64,000 bases of DNA from NCBI RefSeq assembly GCF_047675955.1, contig NC_132918.1, positions 88,616,879-88,680,878 of the forward strand. The letters run 5' to 3'. Positions within the stretch are counted from its first letter, which is position 1. The number at the start of each line of letters is the position of its first letter. This DNA comes from Chlorocebus sabaeus. Its lineage: Eukaryota > Chordata > Mammalia > Primates > Cercopithecidae. The notes below the pieces were generated by a model that saw only the letters and a program-made list of their open reading frames with translations, searched no databases and was not told the origin of the DNA. Made by a program: the position numbers and the translations under genes. Positions 49,949 through 62,004 of the stretch are shown one piece after another.

Positions 49949-49954
49949 AATAAA
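49949..49954 (+). terminator. Distal polyadenylation signal AATAAA, likely main OPA1 end
   Basis: CCAATAAAGGGG with GGTGGTGTATGTTGT about 40 bases downstream. It gives a 3' UTR of roughly 3.4 kb, in keeping with the long human OPA1 mRNA. Confidence 0.55.
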
Positions 49955-49974
49955 GGGGATCAAAGTAATGGTTT

Positions 49975-51485
49975 TCATCTCAGTTCTCTAAGGTGGTGTA
50001 TGTTGTAGCTCTAGCAGTATGGAAATGTGCTTTAAAATACGCTTACCTTTTGAATGATCATGGCTATATGTTGTTTAAATATTTAAAACTTACCTTGTTT
50101 TCACTTGTGCACTGTGAATGAACTTTGTATTATTTTTTTAAAACCTTCACATTACATGTAGATATTATTGCAACTTATATTTTGCCTGTGCTTGATCAAA
50201 GGTCATTTGTGTAGATGAGTAATTAAAAAATATTTAAATCATATTATATTTCTATTATTGGAGAGCATCTTTTAAATTTTTTTCTGTTTTAATGAGGGAA
50301 AGAGAAACCTGTGTACCTAGGGTCATTATTTGACCCCACAGTATAACCAGATTCATGGTCTAACAAGCTCTTAATGTGGCTTTTCTCTGAATGCTTGAAT
50401 TTCACATGCCTTGCATTTCACAGTTGTACTCCGTGGTCAACCGGTCCTTTTTTCACATCGTGGTACTTGTCAAAACATTTGTTATTTTCCTTGGTAAGAT
50501 ATATAAGAAAGGTTTTATAATTTCACTTTGCTGCCAAGGCTGTCATTTTCAATAATGCTGCTAACATGTTCCTATGAGGCTTACTACAAAGTTGTAACTA
50601 AGCCTTAGAACTGGAAGAGACTTTAATTTCATCTACCATCTGATTATAAACTCCTGTTACTCACTTTGTTATTCCTCCAGAACTTTGCTCATAAATGATA
50701 CCTACTAACTGTTTGTTGATCATTGGATATGTCAGGCTAGGCAGAGTAGAGGTGTGCCGCCTTAATTCCTTCAGAAGATGCATAGGCAAGAACATTTTCA
50801 ATCATGTCAGCATTGGTTTTCTGTATCAGTGCTAACAGACTCGTCCTAGTGGGAGGCCCCATACTTTTATTTTAAACTAGGTTTTCACCCTTTGTGTAAT
50901 TCAAGTTCAGAATCTTCATGTATCAAAAAGTTTGAAGAATTTAGTTACTAAAGATTTAATAGAGCAATGTATGTTTCTTTAGCATGTCTGATTGAAGAAT
51001 TAACATATTTATCAAATTGAGATGGCTACCATGTGCCTATAGATAATACAGATGTATTTAATTACAAAATACGTCTTAAAATAACCACATCCCCGATTCG
51101 TGATAACTAAAACAATCATATCCTGCACATATTGGACCCAGTTAATAAGTATAGAAAACTTAAGAGTTCAAACAAGTACTACAAAAATTGTTGAAGGTTC
51201 AAAACCAGGGGACAGTATCAGGAAGGCTTAAATGTGGGTGATCCGTAGCTGGAAGAAGACAACTTCTAAAACTAAGGGTAGGAAAAACCTGTATCATAAG
51301 GCATTCGTTTAAATTTATATCCTAAAATGACAGAATTTGGCTTGAAAATTGAGAGTATGTATGTGATTCCTCTCCAAGACTTCTCGTGAGTTACGTACAC
51401 ATTCTGTAGAAGCAGTATTAAAGTGTATTTGTGGTCAAGTCACTGACAAAGAGGTAAATACTACTTTTAAATGCTTTTAAATGAA
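49975..51485. other. Intergenic, nothing recognised
   Basis: AT-rich DNA downstream of OPA1. No supported repeat or gene. OPA1 transcripts could run into this part if a later signal is used. Confidence 0.4.
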
Positions 51486-51490
51486 AATCG

Positions 51491-51783
51491 TTTTTTTGGT
51501 TGGTTGGTTGGTTTGTTTGAGACAGAGTCTCGCTCTGTCGGCCAGGCTGGAGTGCAGTGGTGTGATCTCGGCTCACTGCAAGCTCTGCCTCCTGGGTTCA
51601 GGCCATTCTCCTGCCTCAGCCTTGCGAGTAACTGGGACTACAGGCACCCACCACCATGCCTAGCTAATTTTTTGTATTTTTAGTAGAGGCAACGTTTCCC
51701 CGTGTTAGCCAGGGTGGTCTCCATCTCCTGACCTCGTGATCCACCTGCCTCGGCCTCCCAAAGTGCTGGGATTGCAGGCGTGA
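51491..51783 (-). mobile_element. AluY-type element, minus orientation, 5' truncated
   Basis: A modified tail (TTTTTTTGGTTGGTTGGTTGG) precedes a reversed dimeric Alu that ends at GCAGGCGTGA without the final Alu bases. Confidence 0.85.
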
Positions 51784-51789
51784 TTGTTA

Positions 51790-53785
51790 CTCTGTGATAA
51801 CAAATTCTTGTTCCTGCTGTTAGTACTTTTAATTCATTAACCCAGGTGTAAAGTGTTCCTAACCAAATATTTGGGAAATCGAAGATCTGTTTTTGAAAAA
51901 ACTAGGCCAGAGGCACTCCTGAAGATCTAGTCACAGTGCAGTGATACTGCCAGCAGTCGCCCACAGAGATATGTCGTATGGCTGTATTAAGAATATAAGC
52001 TACACTCTTTAATGTTCAGAACAGAATATTCATTCTGCTGCTTACTCTTGTAGTTACTAAATCACAGAGCAACAATATGGAAATTAGAATTGTATCCATT
52101 TGTCAGAAAATATGCTCATGGTTCATGTGACCTACTACTTTCCAAAAGCTCTTGAGACCTCTCATATTTGTAAGAGAATATGTAGGGAATAGGTTAACCC
52201 CATTTTTTTGCTTTGATAAACTTCATCTGAGATTAGGCCAAATCATCTGAAAGCAATACTGCCTGGCTTGCCTTCCTCTTTGATACTACGTCCTTGGCTT
52301 TCACAGGCAAAACCATGACACATCTGTTTGAAGAAAATACACAGTCTCTTTTGCAGAAGTCTCACCTAATTACATGTCTTGATTATCACTGAAGTTCATT
52401 AAGGATTACTAGATAGTACCAGCGGTTTCCCCTCCAGACACATGGATGTACTGCTGTCCTTATGGCAATAAGAACTCAAGACCTTACCATTGTCTTTGCT
52501 TCAGCTGCCAGGAAATGCTGAAATTAATTTCCCTCTCAACCGAAGGAATGAACCTAACCATTTTTCTGCTCCCTTAGTTTGTGTTCTATTTTTGTTACTA
52601 ATCTCTCTTTCCATACGTCTTAACAGAGAAACAGCCCTGCGTCACTAACAAAATACAATGCTTAGTTATTTCTCCTTTAAGAAATATATTTGTGTAGAGG
52701 GTTTAAGTCAAGAATTCCCACATCTGCCATAATGCTCCAGGTGGTAACACAGCCACTCCCCTTGCATGCCTAATGTATATAATTTTTTCTACAATTAATG
52801 TATATATAGTGAAAAAATCAGAGATCACCTCAAGGACACAGTACACACCCAGTGACAATAATGTGCCTGCCTCCCCGCCGCTGTGAGCAACGCTTCACGG
52901 TAGCAGGAGGTGCCTGATGTGTGTGGAGAGGAAGGATGCAGAGAGTTGCGTACGTTTGTAGCCATTCCAGAAATATTAACACATCCTAACTAAGGGCCTA
53001 TTACAAAGGTCTGAGCAGGACTCAGAACATGACAAAGTGGACTAAAACTGGCCAGCAGCATTTTGGGATCCATGAAGAAACTCCAGTGAATTCTTTTTGA
53101 ATGGGCAGTATCCTTTCTTGCCAAGGATTGGTCCCATGAAACATTTTTGGTTTTCCTTTAAAATTTGGAACTCAGAAGAGAACTTGAATCCAGAGCAGAG
53201 AAACCAGTATACCTTGTGTTTTGCACCCATTATCCCAGACAGTATTATTTCCATTTTATAGATGAGAAAGTCAGCTCAGGTTTTGCACATGGTTATTCTA
53301 GCTGAAATTTGAAAACGAGTATGATTACAAGCCTATGCACTTTCCAAAATATGCTCCCTTTCAGAAATACTTTTAGGAAAGTAAACATTTATGATACTAG
53401 GAGCACAGTAGGGCGCATGATATACCTAGAAAGTGCAAAATGACCTAACTCATAACAAAAATCGCCTACGATAGTCTTTCCTAATTACATGAGGCTGTTG
53501 CTGCATTGCAAGAATGGAACCATCTGTCAGCAGAGATACGTGGCTGCCTATGAGACCTCAGTGGACAAGAAGAGAATGAGGTTCAGTAGGTTCTAATTTC
53601 ATGTTAACTCCAGGCCTTAAGTTTTAGGTGTAAAAAACAAGTGCTTTAGAATTCTCAACATGGTAATAATGTTAATTTTCTCATTTTAGCCTGTGTAGAT
53701 TCTCTCAATCTTTTAGTTAGTCCAAGTATTAAAATAGGAATTACTCTTTCCTCAGTTTATAAAAACTTGATTGAATATTTTATTT
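51790..53785. other. Intergenic, possible MIR at the right
   Basis: About 2 kb. At 53225-53335 the text (TATTATTTCCATTTTATAGATGAGAAAGTC) is the reversed core of a MIR. I recognise nothing else. Confidence 0.45.
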
Positions 53786-53797
53786 TTCCAAATTACT

Positions 53798-54105
53798 CTT
53801 TTTTTTTTTTTTTTGAGACAGGGTTTCCCACTCTGTCCGCCATGCTGGAGTGAGTGCAGCGACACAATCATAGCTCACTGCAACCTCGACCTCCTGGGCT
53901 CAAGAGATCCTCCCACCTCAACCCCTCGAGTAGGTGGGACTACAGGCACACACCACCATGCCTAACTAATCTTTTTTTAAATTGTTAGTAGAGATGAGAT
54001 CTCAATATGTTGCCAAACTGATTTCGAAATTCTGAACTCAGGCAATCCTTCTACCTCGGCCTTCCAGAGTACTGGGATTACAAGCATGAGCCACCTCGCC
54101 TGGCC
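53798..54105 (-). mobile_element. AluS/J-type element, minus orientation
   Basis: T-tail then reversed dimeric Alu ending CCACCTCGCCTGGCC. CAAATTACT flanks it at 53789-53797 and 54106-54114. Confidence 0.9.
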
Positions 54106-54114
54106 CAAATTACT

Positions 54115-55985
54115 ACTTTTGACTGGTTTTTTTCCCCCCCTAATAAAATTATTTTGAAGGAAAAGCTATTAGCAGAAGCCTTGAAAATTTCTACTAAATT
54201 TATATTTCAGGAATCTCATGTACGTTCTTTAATTTTCTTGCATTGAGATATGTCTGGTTTCCCAAGACTGTTAGGACCAAAAGATATTTTCATGCCAAAA
54301 TCTGTATGAGTTATCTTTACACGTATCAGGACATCTCTAATACGAATGCTTAACTGAACATGCCTGCCATTTGCTGCCTCTGCCATTTCATAGGTTTTTG
54401 GTAGCATCATAAAGCCACTCCCACTTTCATACATTCAGATTTCTCTAAACATCTGAGACATTCACGTTCTTACTAATTGTACTCATTGCTCTGGTCATAG
54501 CTGAATCAAGATTCTGAGAGTGTAATTTTGTTCATGTCAAAAGCATTGTGTTCTTATCCTGTTGGTGGATTGAGGCATTTGGACCTGGATGCTGTCCCCA
54601 TTGGACGCCCCCCGTTGGTACGTTTCGCCAGCTGTGTACTCTATGATTGGCTGGCCTTTTGATGTGCAGATACTACAAGTTGGTCACCAACTTGTGTACA
54701 ATGGGCCTGTTCTGGTTCATGTGAAAATCAACATCCTTTTTTGTGTTACCGGTGACAGGATGCTACAATACTATTAGCATTTGCAAAGAGTGTGCTCTGT
54801 CCAAGGGTGTAACCACAGATCGTGTGCTGCTCAGTTTGTGTTTCTCTATTATGTGAGAGACACAAAGAAGCTGAAGGCTGGCAAAGGCCTGTCAAATCTT
54901 GTAATGTAGCGCTCGACCCCCAAACTCCACTTGGCCTCCAAGCATCTCTTGTTCCCTGTCCCACCCCTTTCTCTGAATGGGCTCTGAGGTAGGTAAATGA
55001 ATTCAGGGGCCTGGTAGGCGGGGGATTCCTTTCTGACCTCATTCCTGTACCATTTGTTTGCAGGCTTGTAGGGGGAGAGGAGGACATTTTGGAATCCTTT
55101 GTGTCCAATCATTTTCTTGCAGGTTGGGGAGTTAATGGTAACTTTGTCTGAAGCCAGCCGAGCAGAAAGCCTCCACGGATGAGGCGTGCTGTGCTCAACC
55201 TCCTCAAAACCACAAGATGAGAATGTGGAAATGGAGAACTTTCTAGAGCAGATGAGTATGTGGCAGGGCTGCGTGTGCCACATCTAATGGGAAGCTTAAA
55301 CCTTCCTGTGTGTTTAGGCATACAGTCGTTCATTTTAACAGTGTTTTCCTCTTTCTGAATCATAGCGTTTTTATTGATGCCTGTAGTTTGGATCATCTTT
55401 TGTGCAGCCAATATTTGTATATTCTGCACCATTTTGAAAGCCTTCTACGACCTGGCTACCTGTGTATATTGTGTGATTTCAAGAAGTTTTGTCATGTTTT
55501 TATCCTCAGATTTACTTTGTTTACCTAAAAAATGAACTATTGTTTTAGAACAGTGATAACTCTTTGAAAAAAAAAGACCCAGAGAGAAGCAGTTTGCTCA
55601 ATTAATGTTAAAGCTGGAAACTATTTCCTGATTCCTAGGCAAGAACTGTGTGTTTCATGAAGATTTGGATCCAGGGTCACAGGTTCAATACTTCCAAAGC
55701 CAGGCATTTTGTGAAAGAAGTTGGGGATCTAAATGTTTATGTGAAACCTCCCTATTTTTAAACGTTAGCAGCTAATTTTGAAAATCTTAAATACTTGTGC
55801 GAGTCCAAGAGAAACATCTGCAAATTCTGCCCACCCGTGAGTCACTATTTGAAACCTCTGATTTCAACTGTAGCTTTCTGCTCATTTCTGGCCTCGGTGC
55901 GTTTGGGTGATAATAGTACCTTCTGAAAATAACATGATTTCTGGTCATCTTTAGAGATGCAGAGTTTTTTGTTGTTTCAGCTTTA
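54115..55985. other. Intergenic; GC-moderate stretch with overlapping minus-strand open frames
   Basis: No repeat recognised. Between 54746 and 55432 all three minus-strand frames are open for 107-144 codons in overlapping pieces. None looks like a known protein. Chance in a less AT-rich patch is the simplest reading. Confidence 0.4.
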
Positions 55986-55989
55986 TTAT

Positions 55990-56175
55990 GAGGCTGGACT
56001 GAAGGGAAATTCTCATTTATTAAATGCCTACTGTATCCCAGGTATTTTAAACACATTATCTTGCTTATTCTTACAACTTCCGAAGGTAGACATTCTCGTT
56101 TACCAACAGGCTAACTCTGGCCCAGAGAGGTTGCCTGACGTTCCACCGCTGGTTAGTTGACAAAGTCTTTCTGGG
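55990..56175 (-). repeat. MIR SINE, minus orientation
   Basis: Reverse MIR text: TTATTAAATGCCTACTGTATCCCAGGTATTTTAAACACATTATCTTGCTTATTC, then GGCCCAGAGAGGTTGCCTGACG. Confidence 0.8.
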
Positions 56176-56438
56176 ATCCCATGTAGGTTTGACTGCAGAT
56201 CTTAGAAAAAGAGCAGGTACAGAGGGGGCTGGAAGAGTACTAGTAGCTTTCTTCCCTTACCTGTTCAGCCATCCTAAGGAGGCAGTTCCTTTTTATGTCA
56301 TGACCTGGTTGGCAAAAAAGCGTTACTGCACTCTGGGTACTGTGGACATAGTTACCTAGAAATAAGGCAAGTGAAGGTTTAAAATGTCCAGGAATCCCAG
56401 CATCTAGGAATAAGTTGGCCTCTTCTGTGAACCCTGTA

Positions 56439-56802
56439 CAGATGCTCCTTGACTTAGGATGGAGTTACATCCCAATAAACTCGTCATAATTTGAAAATAC
56501 TGTAAGTCTAGAATGCATTTTAATACACCTCACCTACTGAACATCACACCTTAGCCTAGCCTACCTTAAACATGCTCAGAACGCTTACATTAGCCTGCAG
56601 TGGGGCAAAGTCATCTAACACAGGGCCTATTTTATAACAAAGTGTTGAATGTCTTGTAATGTGCTGAATACTGGACTGAAAGTGGAAAACAACAGTTTTC
56701 TGGGTGCTTGAAGTACAGTTTCTACCGAATGCATATGGCTTTCGTGCCATCATAAAGTTGAAAAGTTATCAATCAAACCATTGTAAGTCGGGGACTGTCT
56801 GT
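56439..56802 (+). mobile_element. Small nonautonomous pogo-like DNA transposon (MER44/Tigger7 type)
   Basis: The left end TACAGATGCTCCTTGACTTA and the right end AAGTCGGGGACTGTCTG are inverted relatives. In between is the familiar text CCTTAGCCTAGCCTACCTTAAACATGCTCAGAAC. Length about 360 bp. The family is recognised from memory; the exact name is uncertain. Confidence 0.75.
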
Positions 56803-56814
56803 CTATCTGCAAAC

Positions 56815-57575
56815 TGCCCTATCTTTCATTCACAGCCATCTGCCTTGAAAGAGAAAGTCCTCCCCATTCCTTCTTCAGCCCCCTCAAAGCCAGTGTGTTC
56901 TTTTACCGTCTGGGCCCTTGCACCATATCCTCACCACAACCACTGCCACTTTGCCATCTGCCCCTCACCAAGGCCACCAGTGATCTCCATTTGGCCAATT
57001 GCCCTCAATGCATTTATTATTTGGCCTGGCCCCTTAAGGTTATTTAATACTTTGTGATACCCTTTCATTCTCCCTCTTTCTCTGGGACATTTAGAACTTT
57101 GTGATATACATTCTCTCTCTCTGTCTCTCTCTCTCTAACCTCTTATTTCTTTGGCTTCTGTGCCACTACTTTCTCCTGGTTTCCCTTCTAATGACAAAAC
57201 GCCTGTTGGTTTTCAGTGCTGCTCACAGGCCTGCCTGAGTGTTGTCGTTCCCTGGGCACTTGGCGTTTCTCGACCCTAATTCTCCCTGGCTGATCAGCTC
57301 TCCCTGCTGTATCTGCTCCCGCTCTCAACTCGAGCTCCATCCTGCTCCTCTCTCCATGCTTCACAAACCCATATCTCCAACTATACCTGCACGTCCCACA
57401 GACACTTCACACTTAACCTATCCGAAATGCAACCAATTCTTTCTCCAGTAAACCTGTCTCTTCTCCAGATTCCACTATTTTTGTGACAGGCACTGTGATA
57501 TACCTAGCTGCACAAGACAAAAACCTGCGACACTCTCCCCAGGGCAACCAACAAATCCAATCACCATTTTCTCTC
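56815..57575 (+). repeat. L2 LINE fragment, plus orientation
   Basis: Diverged L2 order: CACCAAGGCCACCAGTGATCTCC near 56965, ACCCATATCTCCAACTATACCTGCACGTCCCACAGACA near 57367, then a Lys/Cys-rich block. A CT-dinucleotide run lies at 57109-57137. The L2 continues after the next Alu. Confidence 0.7.
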
Positions 57576-57578
57576 TTT

Positions 57579-57907
57579 TTTTTTTTTTGAGACAGAGTCC
57601 CACTCGGTTGCCCAGGCTGGAGTGCAGTGGCACAATCTCAGCTCACTGCAGCCTCCGCCTCCCAGGTTCAAGTGATTCTCCTGCCATAGTCTCCAGAGTA
57701 GCTGGGACTACAGGTGTGCACCACTATGCCCAGCTAATTTTTTTATTTTTATTTTTATTTATTTATTTATTTATTTTTGGTATTTTTAGTAGAGACGGGG
57801 TTTCACCATGTTGTCCAGGCTGGTCTCGAACTCCTGATCTCAGGCAATCCACCCGCCTCGGCCTCCCAAAGCGCTGGGATTACAAGCATAAGCCACTGCG
57901 CGCAGCC
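57579..57907 (-). mobile_element. AluS-type element, minus orientation, with expanded middle A-rich linker
   Basis: T-tail then a reversed Alu ending AAGCCACTGCGCGCAGCC. The linker between arms has grown into TTTTTATTTTTATTTTTATTTATTTATTTATTTATTTTTGG at about 57739-57780, a (TTTA)n microsatellite. It split the L2. Confidence 0.88.
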
Positions 57908-57909
57908 CA

Positions 57910-58110
57910 CCAGTTTAATATATTTGTGCCCCTCCACTCTTTCCCATCCTGTCTGCACAGATCAGGTGGCTCCCATGTCTCACCTTCGTTGTTGCCATGG
58001 GCCTTCATTGTCATCTCCTGTTCATCCCCCACCCTCCTGCCAGAATGAAATATCTAAAATAGGAACATGATCATTTGATTAAAATCTGTCTCCAGGTAGC
58101 TTTATTTCTC
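57910..58110 (+). repeat. L2 LINE fragment, continuation
   Basis: After the Alu, CTTTCCCATCCTGTCTGCACAGATC and ATTTGATTAAAATCTGTCTCCAGG resemble the next part of L2. Confidence 0.55.
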
Positions 58111-58114
58111 CATT

Positions 58115-58640
58115 GATAAAATAAGAGAGTTTGGTTGGATGTTCATACAACATTCTTTAATGCTGACGTTTGTGAAAGCTTTAATTCTGTTTTATATAAA
58201 ACTGCCTTATGTAAATAAAACTGCCCTTAATTGGCATAGAGCTTTATTGTCTCATTTAATCTTTAAAATATGTCCACAAGGTAAATAAGATATTCATTGT
58301 GATGGAATACATCGAACTGATTATCCTATTATTTTAAATATTTAATTAAATAGTTTGGTTCTGACACTAAACTTTGAAGTACTTATTACAGAGCTTTCCT
58401 GAAGATATAAAACACTTGCAGGGGAAAATCTTTGCCTTTTTTGGCATCTGGAGAGTTTCTCCATGACTAGATTGCCTTCTGAAATGCCAGTGCTTACTCT
58501 GTACCAGCAGTTGGTAGAGGGTGGTCTTTGGGTCCTTGGGGGTCCTCAGGATCATCTCCGTGGTCCACAAGGTCACCATGATTTTGATAATAATGCTAAT
58601 ATTTGCCCTTTTCACTGTGTTGACATTCACTGGTTGTAGA
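58115..58640. other. Intergenic, nothing recognised
   Basis: AT-rich left part, moderate GC right part; no supported element. Confidence 0.4.
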
Positions 58641-58849
58641 AAAACCACAGCTCACCGCACTGGAGCCTTGGTGTGAGTCAAGGCAGTGGCACCACCGGTC
58701 CTGACAGGCACTATGGCATCTTCACTGCCATGTACTCTACTTTTTTCCAAAAGAAACGCAAAAGTCTGGTACACGGAAAACATGTGCATATAATGGATCA
58801 TGGTGATCTTGAGAAAAAGTACTTGTATAATTGTTTAATGTGTGATATA

Positions 58850-59645
58850 AATGACCACTTTTTTTTCAAGGAACACCATTTTGCTTAAAAGAATGACTGA
58901 CAAACTACTACATGAGTCAGGCTTGGTCATCCAGCAGCCATTTACTCAAACTAAGCAGAGTGAGCCAGCCACTTTGAGGAAAATCACTTTTGTGAATTTA
59001 TTGCCAATGATACAAATTACACATTTAAGCAAGAATGAACATTTTGAAAAACTTGTATCTGTCATTGAGCTTGACAGCTTTTCAGTATAAGTATTTCTGA
59101 TGAGATAATGATATTAATGGATGTGATTTTTGGGTATTGTAAAGTGCAAAGTGTCAACAGTTGGAGGAGCTGCATAACCCCGGGAACTAGTATTTCTCGA
59201 ATGGTTAATGCGTTGTGCTAACAAATCAGACTTGGGTAAAGATGCCTACAAAATGGGAGCTGGGCCAAAGGAGTTTAGCTCACAGAATATGAGAAGTTCA
59301 TTGATACGGTTTCAGATGCCACATTACAACTAACCTTTGTTAAGTGTTGGTGCAGTATCAAAGAAAACTCACAAGAACCTGAAATGGCTCTTACATTCTT
59401 CCCTTTTTCAATTCCATAACTGTGTGAGGCCAGGTTTTCCACATCCACGTCAACCAAAACGGCGTATCACAATAGATTGAATGCAGAAGCAGGTAAGATA
59501 ATCCAGTTACCAGCTATCAAGCCAGACATTAAAAAGAATTGCAAAAATGAAAGATGGTACTACTCTTATTGCTATATTTGTTTGTTTTTCATCAGAAATG
59601 TTATTTATGTTAACATGTAATTGTTTTGTTTTTAAAATAAATTGA
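58850..59645 (+). mobile_element. Decayed hAT transposon remnant (Charlie/ZBED-like transposase 3' part)
   Basis: Plus-strand translation pieces resemble the C-terminal half of a hAT transposase. At 58860-59090: SEPATLRKITFVNLLPMIQ and then a block ending ELDSFSV. At about 59280-59520: EKFIDTVSDATLQLTFVK, then a hAT-dimerisation-like piece with LCEARFSTSTSTKTAYHNR and LNAEAG, then LPAIKPDIKKNCKN. Several stops and shifts break the frame. The tail (TTATGTTAACATGTAATTG and an A/T-rich end) matches the 3' UTR type I recall for these elements. The left end, before 58850, is unclear. Confidence 0.65.
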
Positions 59646-59679
59646 GTAATATTTCTGTTTTAATTTCTTTTTTCTTTTT

Positions 59680-59991
59680 CTCTTTTTTTTTTTTTTTTTT
59701 TTTAATTGAGACAGAGTTTCACTCTTGTCACCAAGGCTGGAGTACAATGGCGCAATCTTGGCTCACTGCAATCTCCACCTTCCAGGTTCAAGTGATTCTC
59801 CTGCCTCAGCCTCCCCAGTAGCTGGAACTACAGGTGCGCATCACCACACTCGGCTAATTTTTGTATTTTTAGTAGAGATGGGGTTTCACCATGTTAGCCA
59901 GGCTGTTCCTGAACTCCTGATCTCAAGTGATGCACCCACTTCTGCCTCCCAAAGTGCTGGAGTTACAGGCATGAGCCACCATACCCAGCCA
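59680..59991 (-). mobile_element. AluS-type element, minus orientation
   Basis: T-tail of about 22 then reversed dimeric Alu ending CACCATACCCAGCC, inserted just after the hAT remnant; similar TCTAATTTC / TTTTAATTTC text flanks it. Confidence 0.9.
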
Positions 59992-59994
59992 GTT

Positions 59995-60300
59995 CTAATT
60001 TCTAATATAATAAATATCAACAGACATAACCTACACAAACAAAAACTCTTGGGGTACTCAATAATTCTCAAGAAATTAAACATTTGACAATCACTGCTTT
60101 GTACTATGAGGCTTAGCTATAGGATCAGACCCTTTGATTAAAATATCTGAAGCTCTGCACTGTCCATGAAAATTACCTGTTGGCTTCTTTACCTGAAATT
60201 GGGATACATTTTATATCAATGGCAAGTGCCAGAAGCGAGGCCAGCAAATGGCAGTGATCCCTGGTATATTGGTTGCATGTTCAAATCAGCTGTACCACTC
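59995..60300. other. Intergenic spacer, nothing recognised
   Basis: About 300 bases with no supported element. Confidence 0.4.
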
Positions 60301-61470
60301 CACCAGACCTGTTATCCCTAAGGACATGGTGGTGTCCACGTCATTACATTCATCGCCTAGTTTTCAGGCCAAACCTCACTTCGCCCATTACTGTATTCTG
60401 TAACGTTGACCACTTCATCTTTGAAGTACTTGCTTCTCTTGGCTTCCATTACAGCACACACTTCTGATTTTTCTCCTACCTTCCTGGCTGTTCTTCCTCC
60501 TCAGGGCTCTGTTCTGGCCCTCTCCCAACCTATATTCTCTTCCTAGATTTTATCCACTCCCATAGCCTCAACTCTCATTTAATTGCCAGTGCTTCCTGAT
60601 GCCTATTCAACATTATCACTTGCACTTTTCAAAGATACCTCGTAGCTAAACTCATGGTAATTCTTGCCCACCTGTACTCACTTCACACTGCTCTGTTTCA
60701 CTAAATGGGAATATCATTTACATCATTTACCTTTTTGCTCAAGTCAAAAACTAGGGGTCATCCTTGACTCTTCCCCCAACCCCACGTCCACATCAAATCT
60801 CCACTATGGCCTATTAACTAGACATGCAAACATCTCAAATCCATCCATGCCTTTCCATCTGCACTGCCACCATCTTGGCCCTCGTCATGATCTGCAGGGC
60901 CTCCTAACTCATTTGCTCTCTTGCTTCCCTCTGGCCTAGCCTCTGTACTATGGCCAGATCCTAGATGATGGTCATTCTTCTGCTTGAAGCCATAGTATGG
61001 ATTAGCACTGTCCTGATAATGTTCAGAGTCATCAAGGCTTTTGAGGGCCCAGTGAGATCTGCCCCTGCCGTCTCCAGCCTCCTTTTTGCCTGTGCTTCAG
61101 GCACTTCAGCTTTCGGGTCTATAAATACACTTTATGCTACCTTGGGCTTTGTGCCTCCTCTTCTCAACCCCGAACTCCCATTTGCCTGGCCGACTACTAC
61201 TTATCCTTAGGGCTCTCCTTAAATATCACCTCCTCTGGGAGTCCTTCCCTGACCTAGCTCCCAACTCAGACTAATTTAAGTCTTTTATATTCTCCTGTAG
61301 CACCCTAAACTTGCCCCTCTTCGTGCATGTGACATTCCCAGTTACTTACACAGTGTCCGTCTTCCCATTTAGATTGTAGATTCTAAGAAATCAGAGACCG
61401 ACTGCACCTGATTTCCCATAACACAGTGCCTGGCACAATACATTGTGATCTAATGAATAAATAAGTTATT
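60300..61470 (+). repeat. L2 LINE 3' end, about 1.1 kb
   Basis: L2 phrases run in order: AGGGGTCATCCTTGACTCTTCC near 60750, TCTCAAATCCATCCATGCC near 60832, TGAGGGCCCAGTGAGATCTGCCCCTGCC near 61040, CTTAAATATCACCTCCTCTGGGAGTCCTTCCCTGACC near 61217, TAGCACCCTAAACTTGCCCC near 61298, and the L2 end ACACAGTGCCTGGCACAATACATTGTGATCTAATGAATAAATAA at 61420-61464. One of the longest old repeats in the window. Confidence 0.82.
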
Positions 61471-61689
61471 TGAATGTTGGGGCTATACAGGATTTTGAAG
61501 ACCCAATCCCTGTTCAAAAACATGGCAAAAATGAATCCCTGAAGAAGAACATAGCAAAGCTAGTTTGTTACAGTTTACAAAGCTAGTTTGTTTGGATCTC
61601 TGAACCAAAGACTTCCAGGCCTCCTGATTTCTAGTACAATTTTCTTCTCAGGATGGTATGCTTGTGAAGACCCTGGGCCCTGCAGGTCT

Positions 61690-61776
61690 CAGTACTGGGT
61701 TAAAATCCTGGCTCTGCTGTTTTAAGCTGTGTGGTATCAAATTCTTCTCTAAGCCTTCATTTCCTCATTTCACACA

Positions 61777-61820
<44 letters not shown>

Positions 61821-61920
61821 CATCTCAGGGGCTTTGGGGTTAAAATTAGATAATATATTTAAAGCACTTTCAAAGCGTCTAGCACATGGTGAGTGTCCAA
61901 AACTATTAGCTATTATTATG
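61690..61920 (+). repeat. MIR SINE, plus orientation, split by a GT microsatellite
   Basis: MIR text CTGGGTTAAAATCCTGGCTCTGCTG, TCTCTAAGCCTTCATTTCCTCATTT, then after the GT run GGGGTTAAAATTAGATAATATATTTAAAGCACTTTCAAAGCGTCTAGCACATGGTGAG. Confidence 0.85.
61779..61816 (+). repeat. (GT)19 microsatellite
   Basis: Nineteen uninterrupted GT units inside a MIR. Likely polymorphic; long GT runs may adopt Z-DNA. Confidence 0.97.
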
Positions 61921-62004
61921 ACACGATGTTGGTTTACATTCAGATCCATCAATAATTGTTTCCAAACCAAAAACAAGAATGGCATCAGAAATATTGATGT
62001 AATT

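Larger units (their letters stand above)
46568..49970 (+). other. OPA1: Probable noncoding terminal exon of OPA1 (3' UTR)
   Basis: Candidate acceptor CTTTGCAG ends at 46567. The span to 49970 is about 3.4 kb and lacks Alus, unlike its surroundings, as expected of a UTR. Poly(A) signals AATAAA occur at 47374, 47657, 48280, 48354, 48459 and 49949; the last is followed by a GT-rich stretch at 49991-50010, a good downstream element. An alternative acceptor is TTTATTTTTACAG ending at 47271, with a much better pyrimidine tract. RNA reads must decide between them; the short signal at 47374 could give a short isoform. Confidence 0.5.

Noticed and set aside
56704..57057. 117-codon plus-strand frame
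   Set aside because: Runs from the pogo-like element into L2; no family match and no start context.
57587..58048. 153-codon plus-strand frame
   Set aside because: Mostly reversed Alu plus L2 text.
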